A stretch of DNA of 32,700 bases from Methanobacteriaceae archaeon. GTDB taxonomy: Archaea; Methanobacteriota; Methanobacteria; Methanobacteriales; Methanobacteriaceae. The DNA is taken from NCBI GenBank assembly GCA_011620845.1, contig WOYJ01000029.1, positions 1-32,700 of the forward strand, given 5' to 3'. The notes beneath the pieces are model-generated. The model searched no databases. It was not told the origin of the DNA and saw nothing but the letters and a program-made list of their open reading frames with translations. Shown here one piece after another: positions 18,813 through 28,004 of the stretch. The first letter of the stretch is position 1. Every line of letters begins with the position of its first letter. The position numbers were made by a program, and so were the translations under genes.

Positions 18813-19907
18813 ATGGCTGTAGATGATAGAATAAAGAAGATAGAGGAAGAAATCCAGAAAACCCCCTACAACAAAGCAACATCCCATCATATAGGGAAAC
18901 TTAAAGCTAAACTTTCCCGACTGAAGGAGGAATCACTTCAAAGGAGCAATTCCGGGGCTAAAGGTAAGGGTTTCCATATTAAAAAAAGTGGAGACTCCAC
19001 CGTAGTTCTGGTAGGGTTCCCTTCCGTGGGGAAATCCACCATACTAAACCAGCTTACCAATGCCGAGTCCAAGATCGGGGAATACGAATTCACCACTCTG
19101 GAAATCATTCCGGGCATAATGGAGTATAAAGGGGCTAAAATACAGATCTTCGATATTCCCGGGATAATCACCGGTGCCTCGAAGGGTAAAGGAAGGGGAA
19201 AAGAGATACTCTCCGTATCCCGGAATGCAGATTTGATAGTGGTGGTATTAGACGTGTTCAACCCCCAGCACATGCAGGTAATACTCGATGAACTTAGAAA
19301 TATAGGGATAAGACCCAACGAATCAGTACCCGATGTCACTGTAAAAAGGAGGAAGATGGGTGGAATCAACCTATCATCAACCATTCCTCTTACTAAAATA
19401 GATGATAGAACCATAAGATCCATCCTGAATGAATACGGTATACACAGTGCCGATGTACTCATCCGGGATGATGTAAACATCGACCAGTTCATCGATTCAC
19501 TGGACACCAACTGCCGGTACGTCCCCATGTTACTGGTGGTAAATAAAATAGACCTGGCAGATGAAGAATACCTTCAAAAATTAAAATCTGAATTACCAGA
19601 TGCCATATACGTTGCCGCAGACCAGGGGTACCACATGGATCTCCTACGGGAGAAAATATTCCAGCAACTGGAACTTATAAGGATCTACCTCAAACCCCAG
19701 GGACGTAAAGCAGATCTGGAAGAACCCCTGATCGTAAGAAAGGGTTCCACGGTGGAAGAGGTGGCCTTGAGGTTACACCGTGACTTCGTGCGGAACTTTC
19801 GCCAGGCACGGGTGTGGGGGTCCTCAGTGAAGTTTCCTGGCCAGAAAGTGGGACTGGAACACCACCTGCAGGACCAGGATGTGCTCCGGATAATCATAAA
19901 GAAATGA
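18813..19907 (+). CDS. DRG/OBG-family GTPase with TGS domain
   Basis: A 364-aa GTPase. The N-terminal helical segment ([18 protein letters not shown]) is typical of DRG proteins. G1 is GFPSVGKST near 68-76, G3 is DIPG near 116-119, G4 is NKID near 243-246. The C-terminal TGS domain (residues about 285-364, [12 protein letters not shown] to the end) is complete. DRG proteins bind ribosomes and are linked to translation and growth. I prefer the ATG at 18813 to the GTG at 18804; neither has a good Shine-Dalgarno site. Confidence 0.92.
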   Translation: MAVDDRIKKIEEEIQKTPYNKATSHHIGKLKAKLSRLKEESLQRSNSGAKGKGFHIKKSGDSTVVLVGFPSVGKSTILNQLTNAESKIGEYEFTTLEIIPGIMEYKGAKIQIFDIPGIITGASKGKGRGKEILSVSRNADLIVVVLDVFNPQHMQVILDELRNIGIRPNESVPDVTVKRRKMGGINLSSTIPLTKIDDRTIRSILNEYGIHSADVLIRDDVNIDQFIDSLDTNCRYVPMLLVVNKIDLADEEYLQKLKSELPDAIYVAADQGYHMDLLREKIFQQLELIRIYLKPQGRKADLEEPLIVRKGSTVEEVALRLHRDFVRNFRQARVWGSSVKFPGQKVGLEHHLQDQDVLRIIIKK

Positions 19908-19962
19908 TCAAGCAATTTTAATTAGACGATGAATAATATAGTAATAGATGGAATGTGTAAAA

Positions 19963-20739
19963 ATGGAATTAGACGATATAAAAATTTCAAAGGCAATCAT
20001 AGAAGGATACATGGATGACCTATTAGATTATACAGATATGGATGTGGCAATAGGTGGGGGAGGGCCCGCCGGACTCACCGCCGGATACTACCTGGCTAAA
20101 GCAGGATACAAAGTCGCCCTGTTTGAGCGTAAACTCAGTATAGGTGGTGGAATGTGGGGTGGCGGGATGATGTTCAACAAGATCGTTGTCCAGGAGGAAG
20201 GAAAGAGAATACTGGACGAATTCGGCATAGGATCCACCGAATACGAGGACCAGTACTACGTGGCGGATTCCATAGAATGCACATCCACCCTGTGCTCCAA
20301 GGCCTGCCAGGCGGGTTTAAAGATTTTCAACCTGATAGAAATCGAGGATCTGATGATAAAAGAGAAGGGAGTGGAAGGACTGGTATTAAACTGGAGTGCA
20401 GTTAAGATAGCAGGACTGCACGTAGACCCTCTCACCGTCCGGTCCCGGGCGGTGATCGACGCCACCGGACACCCCATCGAGATAGTTAAGATAATCGAAC
20501 AGAAGATGGGCCACAAGCTCAACACTTCCACTGGTAAGATCATGGGAGAAAAGTCCATGTGGGCTGAAGCAGCTGAAAACATAGTCACCGACAACACGGC
20601 CGAAATATATCCCGGTTTATATGTGGCGGGAATGGCTGCAAATGCAGTGTACGGGGCGCCAAGGATGGGGCCCATATTCGGTGGAATGCTCCTCTCCGGG
20701 GAAAAAGTCGCCCAGATGTTGATTGAAAAGTTGAAATAA
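19963..20739 (+). CDS. thi4: Thiamine thiazole synthase Thi4, archaeal sulfide-dependent type
   Basis: A 258-aa protein read from the ATG at 19963; an in-frame ATG at 19948 would add five residues. It has a dinucleotide-binding [15 protein letters not shown] near residues 32-46, [16 protein letters not shown], and C-terminal [20 protein letters not shown]. At the position of the sacrificial Cys205 of yeast Thi4, in the block before the conserved DP, this protein has His (GLHVDPLTV). In Methanocaldococcus jannaschii the His-type enzyme uses free sulfide and turns over, so the same chemistry is expected here. It makes the thiazole precursor of thiamine from NAD and glycine. It follows the DRG gene by 55 bases. 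Confidence 0.93.
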   Translation: MELDDIKISKAIIEGYMDDLLDYTDMDVAIGGGGPAGLTAGYYLAKAGYKVALFERKLSIGGGMWGGGMMFNKIVVQEEGKRILDEFGIGSTEYEDQYYVADSIECTSTLCSKACQAGLKIFNLIEIEDLMIKEKGVEGLVLNWSAVKIAGLHVDPLTVRSRAVIDATGHPIEIVKIIEQKMGHKLNTSTGKIMGEKSMWAEAAENIVTDNTAEIYPGLYVAGMAANAVYGAPRMGPIFGGMLLSGEKVAQMLIEKLK

Positions 20740-20802
20740 CCAGGATTAATTTAAAAACTTCCATAACAATTCCTCCTCTTTAAAAACCTTCTAAACAGAA
20801 CC

Positions 20803-21339
20803 ATGATTCTCTTTATAACCGGAACCCCGGGAACAGGTAAAACCACAGTCTCTAAACTGTTCAAGGAACAGTTTTCCTTTACCCTGGTGGATGTTAATCA
20901 AATGGTGGATGATGAGAAACTCTACACAGGCATCCACAAAAAGGGGTATAAAATAGTGGACATACCAGCATTATGTTCTAAATTAGGTGATTTTATCCGT
21001 AATTTAGGGGATGGAGAAGATCTGTTGGTTGAGGGCCACTTGTCCCATTTCTGTGGTGGAGCAGACCGGGTAATCGTTTTACGTACCCATCCTGATATAT
21101 TAGGTGATCGTCTGCAGGATAAAGGGTTTGAAGATGCCAAGATCGCCGAGAACGTTGAGGCCGAGGCCCTGGATGTCTGTGCATTTGAGGCATACCAGGA
21201 GTATGGGGATAGGGCCAGTGAGGTAGACACCACAGGTAAAAATCCAGAGGAAGTGGTGGGTATAATTAAAATGATAATTGATGGAGAAAAAACCTCTCCG
21301 GTGGGAGGAGTCGATTTTTCAGGTTACCTGGGTTCTTGA
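20803..21339 (+). CDS. Adenylate kinase-like ATPase AK6/Fap7
   Basis: A 178-aa P-loop protein. Walker A GTPGTGKTT is at residues 7-15, and the NMP-binding part contains LVEGHLSHF near 73-81 followed by VIVLRTHPDIL; this wording is characteristic of the AK6/Fap7 family rather than of canonical adenylate kinase. The family has adenylate kinase and ATPase activity and acts in late small-subunit ribosome maturation, with RPS14/uS11. The start ATG has no strong Shine-Dalgarno site. It is followed by a three-fold 20-bp repeat and an IS relic. Confidence 0.88.
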   Translation: MILFITGTPGTGKTTVSKLFKEQFSFTLVDVNQMVDDEKLYTGIHKKGYKIVDIPALCSKLGDFIRNLGDGEDLLVEGHLSHFCGGADRVIVLRTHPDILGDRLQDKGFEDAKIAENVEAEALDVCAFEAYQEYGDRASEVDTTGKNPEEVVGIIKMIIDGEKTSPVGGVDFSGYLGS

Positions 21340-21358
21340 ACGATTAGGGGAAATTTCT

Positions 21359-21418
21359 AGGCTATGTTTTTGAATTTTAGGCTATGTTTTTGAATTTTAG
21401 GCTATGTTTTTGAAATTT
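21359..21418. repeat. Three tandem copies of a 20-bp T-rich unit
   Basis: The unit AGGCTATGTTTTTGAATTTT occurs three times in a row at 21359-21378, 21379-21398 and 21399-21418; the third copy differs slightly at its end. It lies 19 bases after the AK6 stop codon and directly before the IS relic. The repeated T5/T4 tracts could strengthen termination of the upstream operon. Confidence 0.8.
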
Positions 21419-21435
21419 TTTCTCCAGGAGATGGG

Positions 21436-22819
21436 GGGACTGTCAAAAACTTGGGGTTTTTTTGAAATTTGTGTTTTTGGATAAATAATATTTTTTATCC
21501 GTGTTTAACTGATTATTTGGTGAAATTGAAACATAAAAGCTTTTATAATAAATGGAGCAAAGTATTAATCATGCGAATAGAAAAAATACTTGCTCCAGTT
21601 GATGGTCTGCTTGATCAGGGTTATAAACTTTCCTATTTTTGTGAAGGTTTATCGAAATATGAAGAAAATCATTTAAAATTAGTTGAAAAGAGATGTTAAT
21701 TATTTAAATCGTTGAATACATGGTATAAAAAGGGATGTTTTTCATATTGAGATGCGGGTTCCTTTTTGTCCGGAGTGTTTCAGTAAAATCTGTGATTAAA
21801 AAATGGATTTAAAGAACGAACCCTTAATTTTTACTATGAAGGAGTTATTAACACCAAGATTCAAATGTATAAGTGTAAAAAAATCTGGTAAAAAGTTTAA
21901 AACTGATATATCAGACATTGTAAACACTAATAATACTTTTACACATGAATTTCAAAGAAAAAAACATTGAATTAGCGGGTTTATTCTCCGGATCAATCCA
22001 TAAAATTGCCCTACAAAATGAAAAAAGACACCAAAAATCAGTATTTTCAAGACAAAACAATAGAAAACTGGATACTCGAATACAAAATCCCAAAAACAGA
22101 AACAAAAGATCGTTATTCTGGATATTACATCTTTGACGTGGAGTGGATTAAACTTAACGCTGTTTGGAATTACCGATTCACTTTTATTCGACAGCAAAAC
22201 AAAATATTATCGTAAATGATGAAATATACTCTGAAGAGAATTCCAAGAACATACAAGAGTTTTTAACTGAATCCACAAGGAATAAAAACAAAATAGCAAT
22301 AACCACAGACTTAGACGATAAATACAAACCAATCATCGAAGAATTAGGTTTCAAACACCAATGGTGTTTATTCCATGTATTTAAAAACATAAACAAGAAA
22401 AATTCAAGACTATGCACGAGATAAAGAACTATCTGATAATGATATAGACAAAATACGGCAAGAAAAAAAACTAGATTTATTCAGCTTATTCGACAGTAAA
22501 TCATTTAAAAAAGCTAGAAACAGGATGAACGAAATATTAAATCAAATCAGAGATTATTTCAAAGATTATTCAATCAATTACCATGGATTCATTAATACCT
22601 TACTTCAAAACGTTCTTCGCATACCTGCTAGATGCAAATATCGAACGAACATCAAATAAATTAGAAAACAAATTCCAAAAAACATTCCCTAAAAGCATCA
22701 AAAAGAATAATGAAGATTAAAAAAAGAAGGCGCAATGTCACGAATAAACATCAGAAAACAAATCCTAAACCAAAAAAAAAGTTTTCAACAACCAACCCCT
22801 CAAGTTTCTGACAAAGCCC
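21436..22819 (+). mobile_element. Degenerate insertion sequence with terminal inverted repeats (about 1.38 kb)
   Basis: The left end contains GGGACTGTCAAAAACTTG followed by GGGTTTTT (21436-21462). The reverse complement of the right end (22783-22819) reads GGGCTTTGTCAGAAACTTG followed by AGGGGTTGG. These match at most positions and face each other, so they are terminal inverted repeats. Between them lies a decayed DDE transposase. Flanking bases (left AGGAGATG, right TAATTACA) show no target duplication. The transposase type (DDE with an internal HQWCLFH) resembles elements common in Methanobacteriales, perhaps ISNCY/ISM1-like; that naming is uncertain. The lower GC of this block than its neighbours fits a transferred element. 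Confidence 0.8.
21571..22805 (+). pseudogene. Transposase relic, multiple frameshifts
   Basis: Pieces in different frames add up to one DDE transposase. In order they are an N-terminal piece from ATG 21571 (MRIEKILAPVDGLLDQGYKL), a CPEC zinc-like piece near 21752, YKCKKSGKKFKTDISDIV near 21870, YSGYYIFDVEWIKLN with the first catalytic Asp near 22120, ITTDLDDKYKPIIEELGF plus HQWCLFH with the second Asp near 22300-22370, a helical part (RDKELSDNDIDKIRQEK), and DANIERTSNKLENKF with the presumed Glu near 22635. At least five frame changes and internal stops separate them, so it is not functional. No uninterrupted frame exceeds about 86 codons. Confidence 0.85.
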
Positions 22820-22894
22820 TAATTACAAAGTTTTTTAATCAATCCTATTACAAAGATATACAACATTCTATTCAATATAATAACGGTGATAAAA

Positions 22895-23860
22895 ATGAAC
22901 GGACCATGGGTTGAGAAATACCGGCCACAAACCTTAGACGAGGTGGTTGGTCAGGATCATATAATTCCAAGACTTAAAAGATACGTTGAAGAAGGCAACA
23001 TGCCTAACCTCATGTTCACCGGCCCAGCCGGGGTGGGTAAAACCACCACTGCCCTGGCACTGGCCAAAGAAATGCTGGGAGAGTACTGGAGACAGAACTT
23101 CTTAGAACTGAATGCCTCTGATGCCAGGGGTATCGACACCGTCCGGAACGATATCAAAAACTTCAGCCGGCTCAAGTCTGTGGGAGCGCCTTTCCGTATT
23201 ATATTCCTGGACGAGGTGGACAACATGACCAAGGACGCCCAGCACGCTCTGCGTAGGGAGATGGAGATGTATACCAAGACTTCATCGTTCATACTCAGCT
23301 GTAACTACTCCTCCAAGATAATAGACCCCATCCAATCCCGGTGCGCCATCTTCCGCTTCACACCCATCAAAGGATCACAGATAATTAAAAGGTTAAAAAT
23401 TATTGCCGAGGCAGAAAATGTCACCGCCACAGTCGGGGCCCTGGAGAGCATAGTATACTTCGCAGAGGGCGATATGAGGAGAGCTGTGAATATATTACAG
23501 GCCTCATCCACCATAGATAATCAGATCACCGAGGAAAGTGTCCATGAAGTAATCAGCAAGGCCAAGCCCCAGGATGTGCGTAAGATAATAAACAGCGCCC
23601 TGGATGGTAAGTTCATGGAAGCCCGGGACCTCCTCCGGGAAGTAATGGTGGTCGAGGGCACCAGCGGAGAGGACATGATCACCCAGATATACCAGGAAGT
23701 ATCTAAGATGACCATGGAAGGCCTCCTAGACCAGGAGACCTACATAGATTTAATTGAAAATATCGGTAAATTCGATTACCGTATCCGGGAGGGATCCAAT
23801 CCACGGATACAGCTCGAAGCTCTTTTAACTAAATTTTTACTCAAAGATAAACAATCTTAG
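22895..23860 (+). CDS. rfcS: Replication factor C small subunit
   Basis: A 321-aa AAA+ clamp-loader subunit. [17 protein letters not shown] at the N-terminus, Walker [10 protein letters not shown] near 44-52, Walker B FLDEVDN near 106-112 and the SRC motif (QSRCAIFRF) near 148 are all present. With RFC large it loads PCNA on primed DNA. I place the start at the ATG 22895 because CGGTGAT at 22884-22890 is a Shine-Dalgarno site just upstream; the GTG inside it (22886) is unlikely to be used. It is separated from the IS relic by about 75 bases and followed by rfcL. Confidence 0.96.
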   Translation: MNGPWVEKYRPQTLDEVVGQDHIIPRLKRYVEEGNMPNLMFTGPAGVGKTTTALALAKEMLGEYWRQNFLELNASDARGIDTVRNDIKNFSRLKSVGAPFRIIFLDEVDNMTKDAQHALRREMEMYTKTSSFILSCNYSSKIIDPIQSRCAIFRFTPIKGSQIIKRLKIIAEAENVTATVGALESIVYFAEGDMRRAVNILQASSTIDNQITEESVHEVISKAKPQDVRKIINSALDGKFMEARDLLREVMVVEGTSGEDMITQIYQEVSKMTMEGLLDQETYIDLIENIGKFDYRIREGSNPRIQLEALLTKFLLKDKQS

Positions 23861-23923
23861 GAAAAATTAAGAAGTGAAAATATTCTTAGAAAATTAAAAA
23901 TAACCATATAATGGTCATATCAA

Positions 23924-25435
23924 ATGTTGTGGACAGAAAAATACAACCCCAAAAATTTTGATGAAGTACTGGGCAACGCCAAGGCCAAAGATGAGATAGA
24001 AGGCTGGATCAACGCCTGGTTGGTTGGCGAGCACCCCAAACCACTCTTACTGGTGGGACCGCCAGGTACCGGGAAAACCACCCTGGCTCATCTCGCGGCG
24101 CAGGAATTCGCCGATTCCATTGAACTCAACGCCAGTGATAAAAGATCCTATGATATCCTTCTCCGGACCATAGGGGAAGCATCTGCCACTGGTTCTCTCT
24201 TCAATCAGGGTTTGAAGTTCATAATACTGGATGAAGTGGACGGAATACATGGGACAGATGACCGCGGCGGTGTAAGGGCTATATCCAAGATAATAAAGGA
24301 AGGGCACCATCCACTCATCATGATGGCCAACGACCCCTACAGTAAGAGGATTAAAAGCCTTAAAACCAAGTGTCAGGTCATAAACATCAAGAAGGTGCAT
24401 ACCAACAGTATCGTGGCCCTCCTGAAACGGATCTGTATTAAGGAGGGTGTTGATTTTGAGGATCATGTTTTAAGGACCCTGGCCAAACAATCCAAAGGAG
24501 ACATGAGATCGGCCATCAACGACCTGGAGATTATGGCCCGGGGGAAAAAAAGCATCACCTCTGCGGATCTGGAAGTGATCTCCAAGAAGGATGATATCCA
24601 CAACATCTTCGACTCAGTCAGGACCGTCCTGAAGAGTAAAAACCCCCAGCGTATAAGGGAAGCCATGCAGGTGGAAGCCGACCCGGCCTTTATACTGGAA
24701 CTCATCACCGAGAACGTTCCCCGGGAATACGAGAAGAAGGATGAAATCGAAGAAGCCTACGAGATGATCTCCCAGGCAGACACCTACTTGGGCCGGGCCT
24801 TCCAGACACGGAACTATGGATACTGGAAGTACACCTATGATTTAATGAGTTTAGGGGTGGCCCTGTCCAAGGATGAGACCTACCGGAAATTCGCCCGCTA
24901 CGCCAACTCTTCAGTTTACACTTTACTTTCAAAAAGCCGTGCCAAAAGAGACCTGATGGATAGGGTGGCGGATAAGATCGGTGAGAAAACCCACTCCTCC
25001 CGTAGGGTGGTGAGGGAGCAGTTCCCCTACTTGGAGATGATGTTCCAGGATAATGACCTGGCACGGAAACTGGCGGACTACTTCAACCTGGACGATGCTG
25101 AGGTCAAGCTCTTCCGTAGCAGGAAGATCCCTAAAAGGAAGAAAGCGAAGCCTAAAAAGTCCTCGCAGAAAGACACTGAAAATAAAGTGGAGAAAAAGGG
25201 ATCATCTGCTGTTGCCAAAAGGGAAGGTAAAAAGGAAAAAGAAGTAAAACCTCCAAAGTCTACTCCCCAGAAGACAAAATCCACTACTAAAAAATCAAAG
25301 CCATCTCAAAATAAAGACGCTAAGAATTTGGCCAAAGAAAAGGAAGCATCAAACCAGAAGAATTCTAATACCAGGGAAAAATCTTCAAATCCTGAGGATA
25401 AGGAAAAACAGGTTTCCTTGTTCAGTTTTAAATAA
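23924..25435 (+). CDS. rfcL: Replication factor C large subunit
   Basis: A 503-aa AAA+ protein. [16 protein letters not shown], Walker [10 protein letters not shown] near 46-54 and Walker B LDEVDG near 103-108 mark the clamp-loader core. The last 110 residues are a Lys/Ser/Glu-rich low-complexity tail that ends in KQVSLFSFK, where Q-x-x-L-F-x-F is a PCNA-interacting (PIP) box. This is the usual archaeal RFC-L layout. It lies 63 bases downstream of rfcS and is probably cotranscribed. Confidence 0.96.
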   Translation: MLWTEKYNPKNFDEVLGNAKAKDEIEGWINAWLVGEHPKPLLLVGPPGTGKTTLAHLAAQEFADSIELNASDKRSYDILLRTIGEASATGSLFNQGLKFIILDEVDGIHGTDDRGGVRAISKIIKEGHHPLIMMANDPYSKRIKSLKTKCQVINIKKVHTNSIVALLKRICIKEGVDFEDHVLRTLAKQSKGDMRSAINDLEIMARGKKSITSADLEVISKKDDIHNIFDSVRTVLKSKNPQRIREAMQVEADPAFILELITENVPREYEKKDEIEEAYEMISQADTYLGRAFQTRNYGYWKYTYDLMSLGVALSKDETYRKFARYANSSVYTLLSKSRAKRDLMDRVADKIGEKTHSSRRVVREQFPYLEMMFQDNDLARKLADYFNLDDAEVKLFRSRKIPKRKKAKPKKSSQKDTENKVEKKGSSAVAKREGKKEKEVKPPKSTPQKTKSTTKKSKPSQNKDAKNLAKEKEASNQKNSNTREKSSNPEDKEKQVSLFSFK

Positions 25436-25872
25436 CCATATTCCCATATAATATATGCCTAAATCCAGTAGAACGCACTTTTTCAATCATCGTGGTTCTC
25501 TTTAAACACCTTGAAGAATATGAATCTTTCTGAATAATAGTTCTCTTATTTCGACGCTTAAACTTTCAAATACGCTGGCATCAAACTGGGACAATCCTTT
25601 ACTGTAATTGATACCAGGCTATAGGTTAAATTTATCAGGTAGTAGTCATCTGTTTCTGTGCAGCTCACCCTACTGTGTACCGTGCTCTTCAGCATGTATC
25701 AATTCTTAAAGTTATCTATTCGTATGATCCCTCAAAGTATCCGTATGCATGCACATGTCATGCAAATAAACTATTAATAAATGAACATAGTGAAAATTAG
25801 ATCAATGAGTTTTTGGAATTTCTAGTTAATCGGGAGGTGGAACTAGATTTTCCAAAAATTATCCCTTTTCTA
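25436..25872. other. 437-base intergenic region, nothing recognised
   Basis: This spacer between rfcL and the minus-strand hypothetical gene holds no convincing gene, tRNA or known RNA. On the minus strand a short open stretch of about 40 codons (around 25590-25710, containing VSCTETDDYYLINLTYSL) is flanked by stops and may be a remnant of a coding sequence. A GCATGCACATGTCATGC segment near 25745 is rich in short palindromes. Confidence 0.4.
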
Positions 25873-26544
25873 TTACTTTTGATTGGAAACAAAAAGAGCA
25901 GACTTCAACATATTCTCCCTGACTTCCGGGATATATTCTTCCAGGAATTCCAGTAGATCATTGGAAACCTTATCTTTAGGGAGAATATCACAGTTAAAAT
26001 CACGTTCACTGGCCCATGTCTCTATCCAGGAATCAGGGATATTTATCAGAGGATAAATCGTCTTTAAATCATTTGGTTTGTCTTTTAAAATGGTGGGCTC
26101 GATTTCCTCTCCCTGTAGCATCTGTTTGATTATATTTTTCACTTCCCCATCCAGGGTAAGGGGTGATGCCATTTTAACAACTTCACCGGGCCGGGCCAGT
26201 TCCAGATCATCACTGTAGGTAATCTCGATACCATATTTCCTTGTGTAGGGCTCTAATATTATATACAGGGCTGTGTTAGCACAGCTACTATTTTCTTCTA
26301 TGAATATCTTCTCCTTCGGATGTAGAGACTTGCTTAAAAGCCGGGAGGCCCGGATGCACATCTTCTGGAAAACCTTAGACCTTACCACCTTCCAGTCGGG
26401 GTGTTTCTCCAGGAATAACTCCTCCTTTTTACGGGAGAACCTGGAAAATTTAAGGTTATTGATGAGTATTGAATTATTATAAAGACTTATAAACTGGGTA
26501 TTAACTCCAATCATTCCCAGGAAGTCCAGGATCTCTTGACTCAT
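25873..26544 (-). CDS. Conserved hypothetical protein, possibly related to TtcA/Ncs6-type proteins at its C-terminus
   Basis: A 223-aa soluble protein that I do not recognise with confidence. Its middle has IFIEENSSCANTALYIILEPY and a two-lysine-rich helix before it. The C-terminal third (IYPLINIPDSWIETWA...NDLLEFLEEYIPEVRENMLKSALF) follows the pattern seen at the end of PP-loop tRNA-thiolation enzymes of the TtcA/Ncs6 type, but no SGGxDS PP-loop and no CxxC pairs are visible. So at most it is a degenerate relative; this is low-confidence inference. It stands alone, divergent from the APC permease across 80 bases. Confidence 0.7.
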   Translation of the reverse strand: MSQEILDFLGMIGVNTQFISLYNNSILINNLKFSRFSRKKEELFLEKHPDWKVVRSKVFQKMCIRASRLLSKSLHPKEKIFIEENSSCANTALYIILEPYTRKYGIEITYSDDLELARPGEVVKMASPLTLDGEVKNIIKQMLQGEEIEPTILKDKPNDLKTIYPLINIPDSWIETWASERDFNCDILPKDKVSNDLLEFLEEYIPEVRENMLKSALFVSNQK

Positions 26545-26623
26545 ATTTTCACTTATATACTATTATGTACGAGAATATAAATAAAAACATAAAATTTTAC
26601 TATCCTGAGAAGGTGGTGAACAG

Positions 26624-27886
26624 ATTAAGTCTTTAAAACGGAAGTTAGGGCTTTTTGAGGTTACCGTATCTGGTATAGGGATTATCCTGGGTGCCGGGAT
26701 TTACGCCCTTCTGGGAGAGGCCGCTCCCTTAGCAGGGAATGCCCTGTGGCTTTCATTTATCATATCGTCGGTTGTTGCTGCTTTTACTGCGTTAAGCTAT
26801 GGGGAACTTTCATCCATGTTTCCCAGTGCCGCTGCAGAGTATGAGTACGTTAAAAATGCCATAGGCCGGCGTGTTGCGTTTGTAATCGGCTGGCTCATTA
26901 TATTAAGTGCTGTCATCAGTTCTTCAGCGGTGGCCATAGGTTTCGGTAATTATCTGGCTGTGTTAGTTAACATACCCCCTATTGTTTCTGCCATTAGCCT
27001 CTTAGCAGTGCTTTCGTTACTTCTTTTCATCGGTATAAAGGAATCTGCCTGGGTGGCCATCATATTTACATCCATAGAGGCTCTTGGTCTTGTAATCATC
27101 TTCATTATTGGAGTACCCTACTGGGGGAGTGTTAACTACCTGGAGATGCCTTTGGGTATAAATGGAGTTATGGCTGCTGCGGCTTTGATCTTCTTCGCCT
27201 ACCTCGGCTTTGAAGAGATCGTTAAATTGTCTGAGGAGACCAACGAGCCCAACAGGAACATTCCACGGGCCATCATACTGGCCATGATTATCAGCACCGT
27301 TCTATACATTCTGGTGTCCTTTAGCTCAGTCAGCATACTTGGCTGGGAAATCCTGGCAAATTCACAGGCCCCCTTTTCCCAAATAGCAAATGCAGCCCTT
27401 GGGGCAAATGGAGGATTCTTACTTACCATAATAGCCCTGTTTGCAACCAGTAACACTGTCCTTTTACTGCTTTTAGCCGGTTCCCGGATAGTGTATGGCA
27501 TGTCCGAATTCCGCTCCCTCCCACGGGTCCTGGGTAAAGTTCATCCGCGGACAAGGACGCCCTGGGTTTCAATAGTGGTGATGGGCCTGGCTGCAGTTGT
27601 ATTTTTATTCGTGGGGAATCTGGAATTCCTGGCAAGCGCCAACAATTACACCTTATTTTTAAGTTTCATCTTCATCAATGCCTCTGTGCTGATCCTGAGG
27701 TACACTTCTCCGGAATTAAAACGGCCATTTAGGATACCCTTAAATATAAAAAATATACCTATATTATCAGTTTTTGGGCTCCTCACTTGTGTCGTACTTT
27801 TAACACAGCTCAATCTGGATGCAATTATCTTAGGAATAATTTTAACGGTTGTTGGGGTTGTACTGGCTTTTTTAAGTAGGGAATAA
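26624..27886 (+). CDS. APC-superfamily amino acid permease, non-canonical ATT start or N-terminal frameshift
   Basis: A 420-residue, 12-TM-type amino acid/polyamine transporter. The N-terminal helix KRKLGLFEVTVSGIGIILGAGIYALLG carries the G-x-G-x-G substrate loop of the family, and ANEPNRNIPRA-like sequence (EETNEPNRNIPRAI) follows TM6. Opening the frame back from the first internal ATG (26816) shows that the conserved TM1 begins before it, so that ATG cannot be the start. The open frame has no ATG, GTG or TTG between the stop at 26606 and TM1. An ATT at 26624 lies 4 bases after GGTGA and gives the natural N-terminus MKSLKRKLGLF. Alternatively a GTG at 26616 was used and one T was lost near 26631-26634. 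Substrate unknown. Confidence 0.85.
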   Translation: MKSLKRKLGLFEVTVSGIGIILGAGIYALLGEAAPLAGNALWLSFIISSVVAAFTALSYGELSSMFPSAAAEYEYVKNAIGRRVAFVIGWLIILSAVISSSAVAIGFGNYLAVLVNIPPIVSAISLLAVLSLLLFIGIKESAWVAIIFTSIEALGLVIIFIIGVPYWGSVNYLEMPLGINGVMAAAALIFFAYLGFEEIVKLSEETNEPNRNIPRAIILAMIISTVLYILVSFSSVSILGWEILANSQAPFSQIANAALGANGGFLLTIIALFATSNTVLLLLLAGSRIVYGMSEFRSLPRVLGKVHPRTRTPWVSIVVMGLAAVVFLFVGNLEFLASANNYTLFLSFIFINASVLILRYTSPELKRPFRIPLNIKNIPILSVFGLLTCVVLLTQLNLDAIILGIILTVVGVVLAFLSRE

Positions 27887-28004
27887 AACACAGTATTCTA
27901 CAGTAGAAAAAATGCTTCAATAACAAAAATCCAATAGCAAAATTTATTTTTTAGGGGAAAGTAAACTATTACTCAAGGAGATTTATTTTATCCAGGGGAT
28001 TTTT

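Noticed and set aside
18938..19528. Minus-strand 196-codon frame inside the DRG GTPase gene
   Set aside because: Antisense shadow; the plus-strand GTPase has all G motifs.
19921..19977. Repeated AATTAGACGAT before and inside the Thi4 start as a thiamine riboswitch or operator
   Set aside because: Only an 11-base match; no TPP riboswitch core is visible and one copy is coding sequence.
21359..21418. Three regular 20-bp repeats as a possible CRISPR array
   Set aside because: The copies abut with no spacers, and no cas genes are present.
21945..22424. Small open frames of 63-86 codons as independent genes
   Set aside because: They are fragments of one broken transposase; joined across frames they give a continuous DDE transposase.
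24047..25064. Minus-strand frames of 139 and 119 codons within rfcL
   Set aside because: Antisense shadows of a complete RFC large subunit gene.
26816..27886. APC permease starting at ATG 26816
   Set aside because: That would remove TM1 and the conserved G-x-G loop that are encoded upstream in the same frame.
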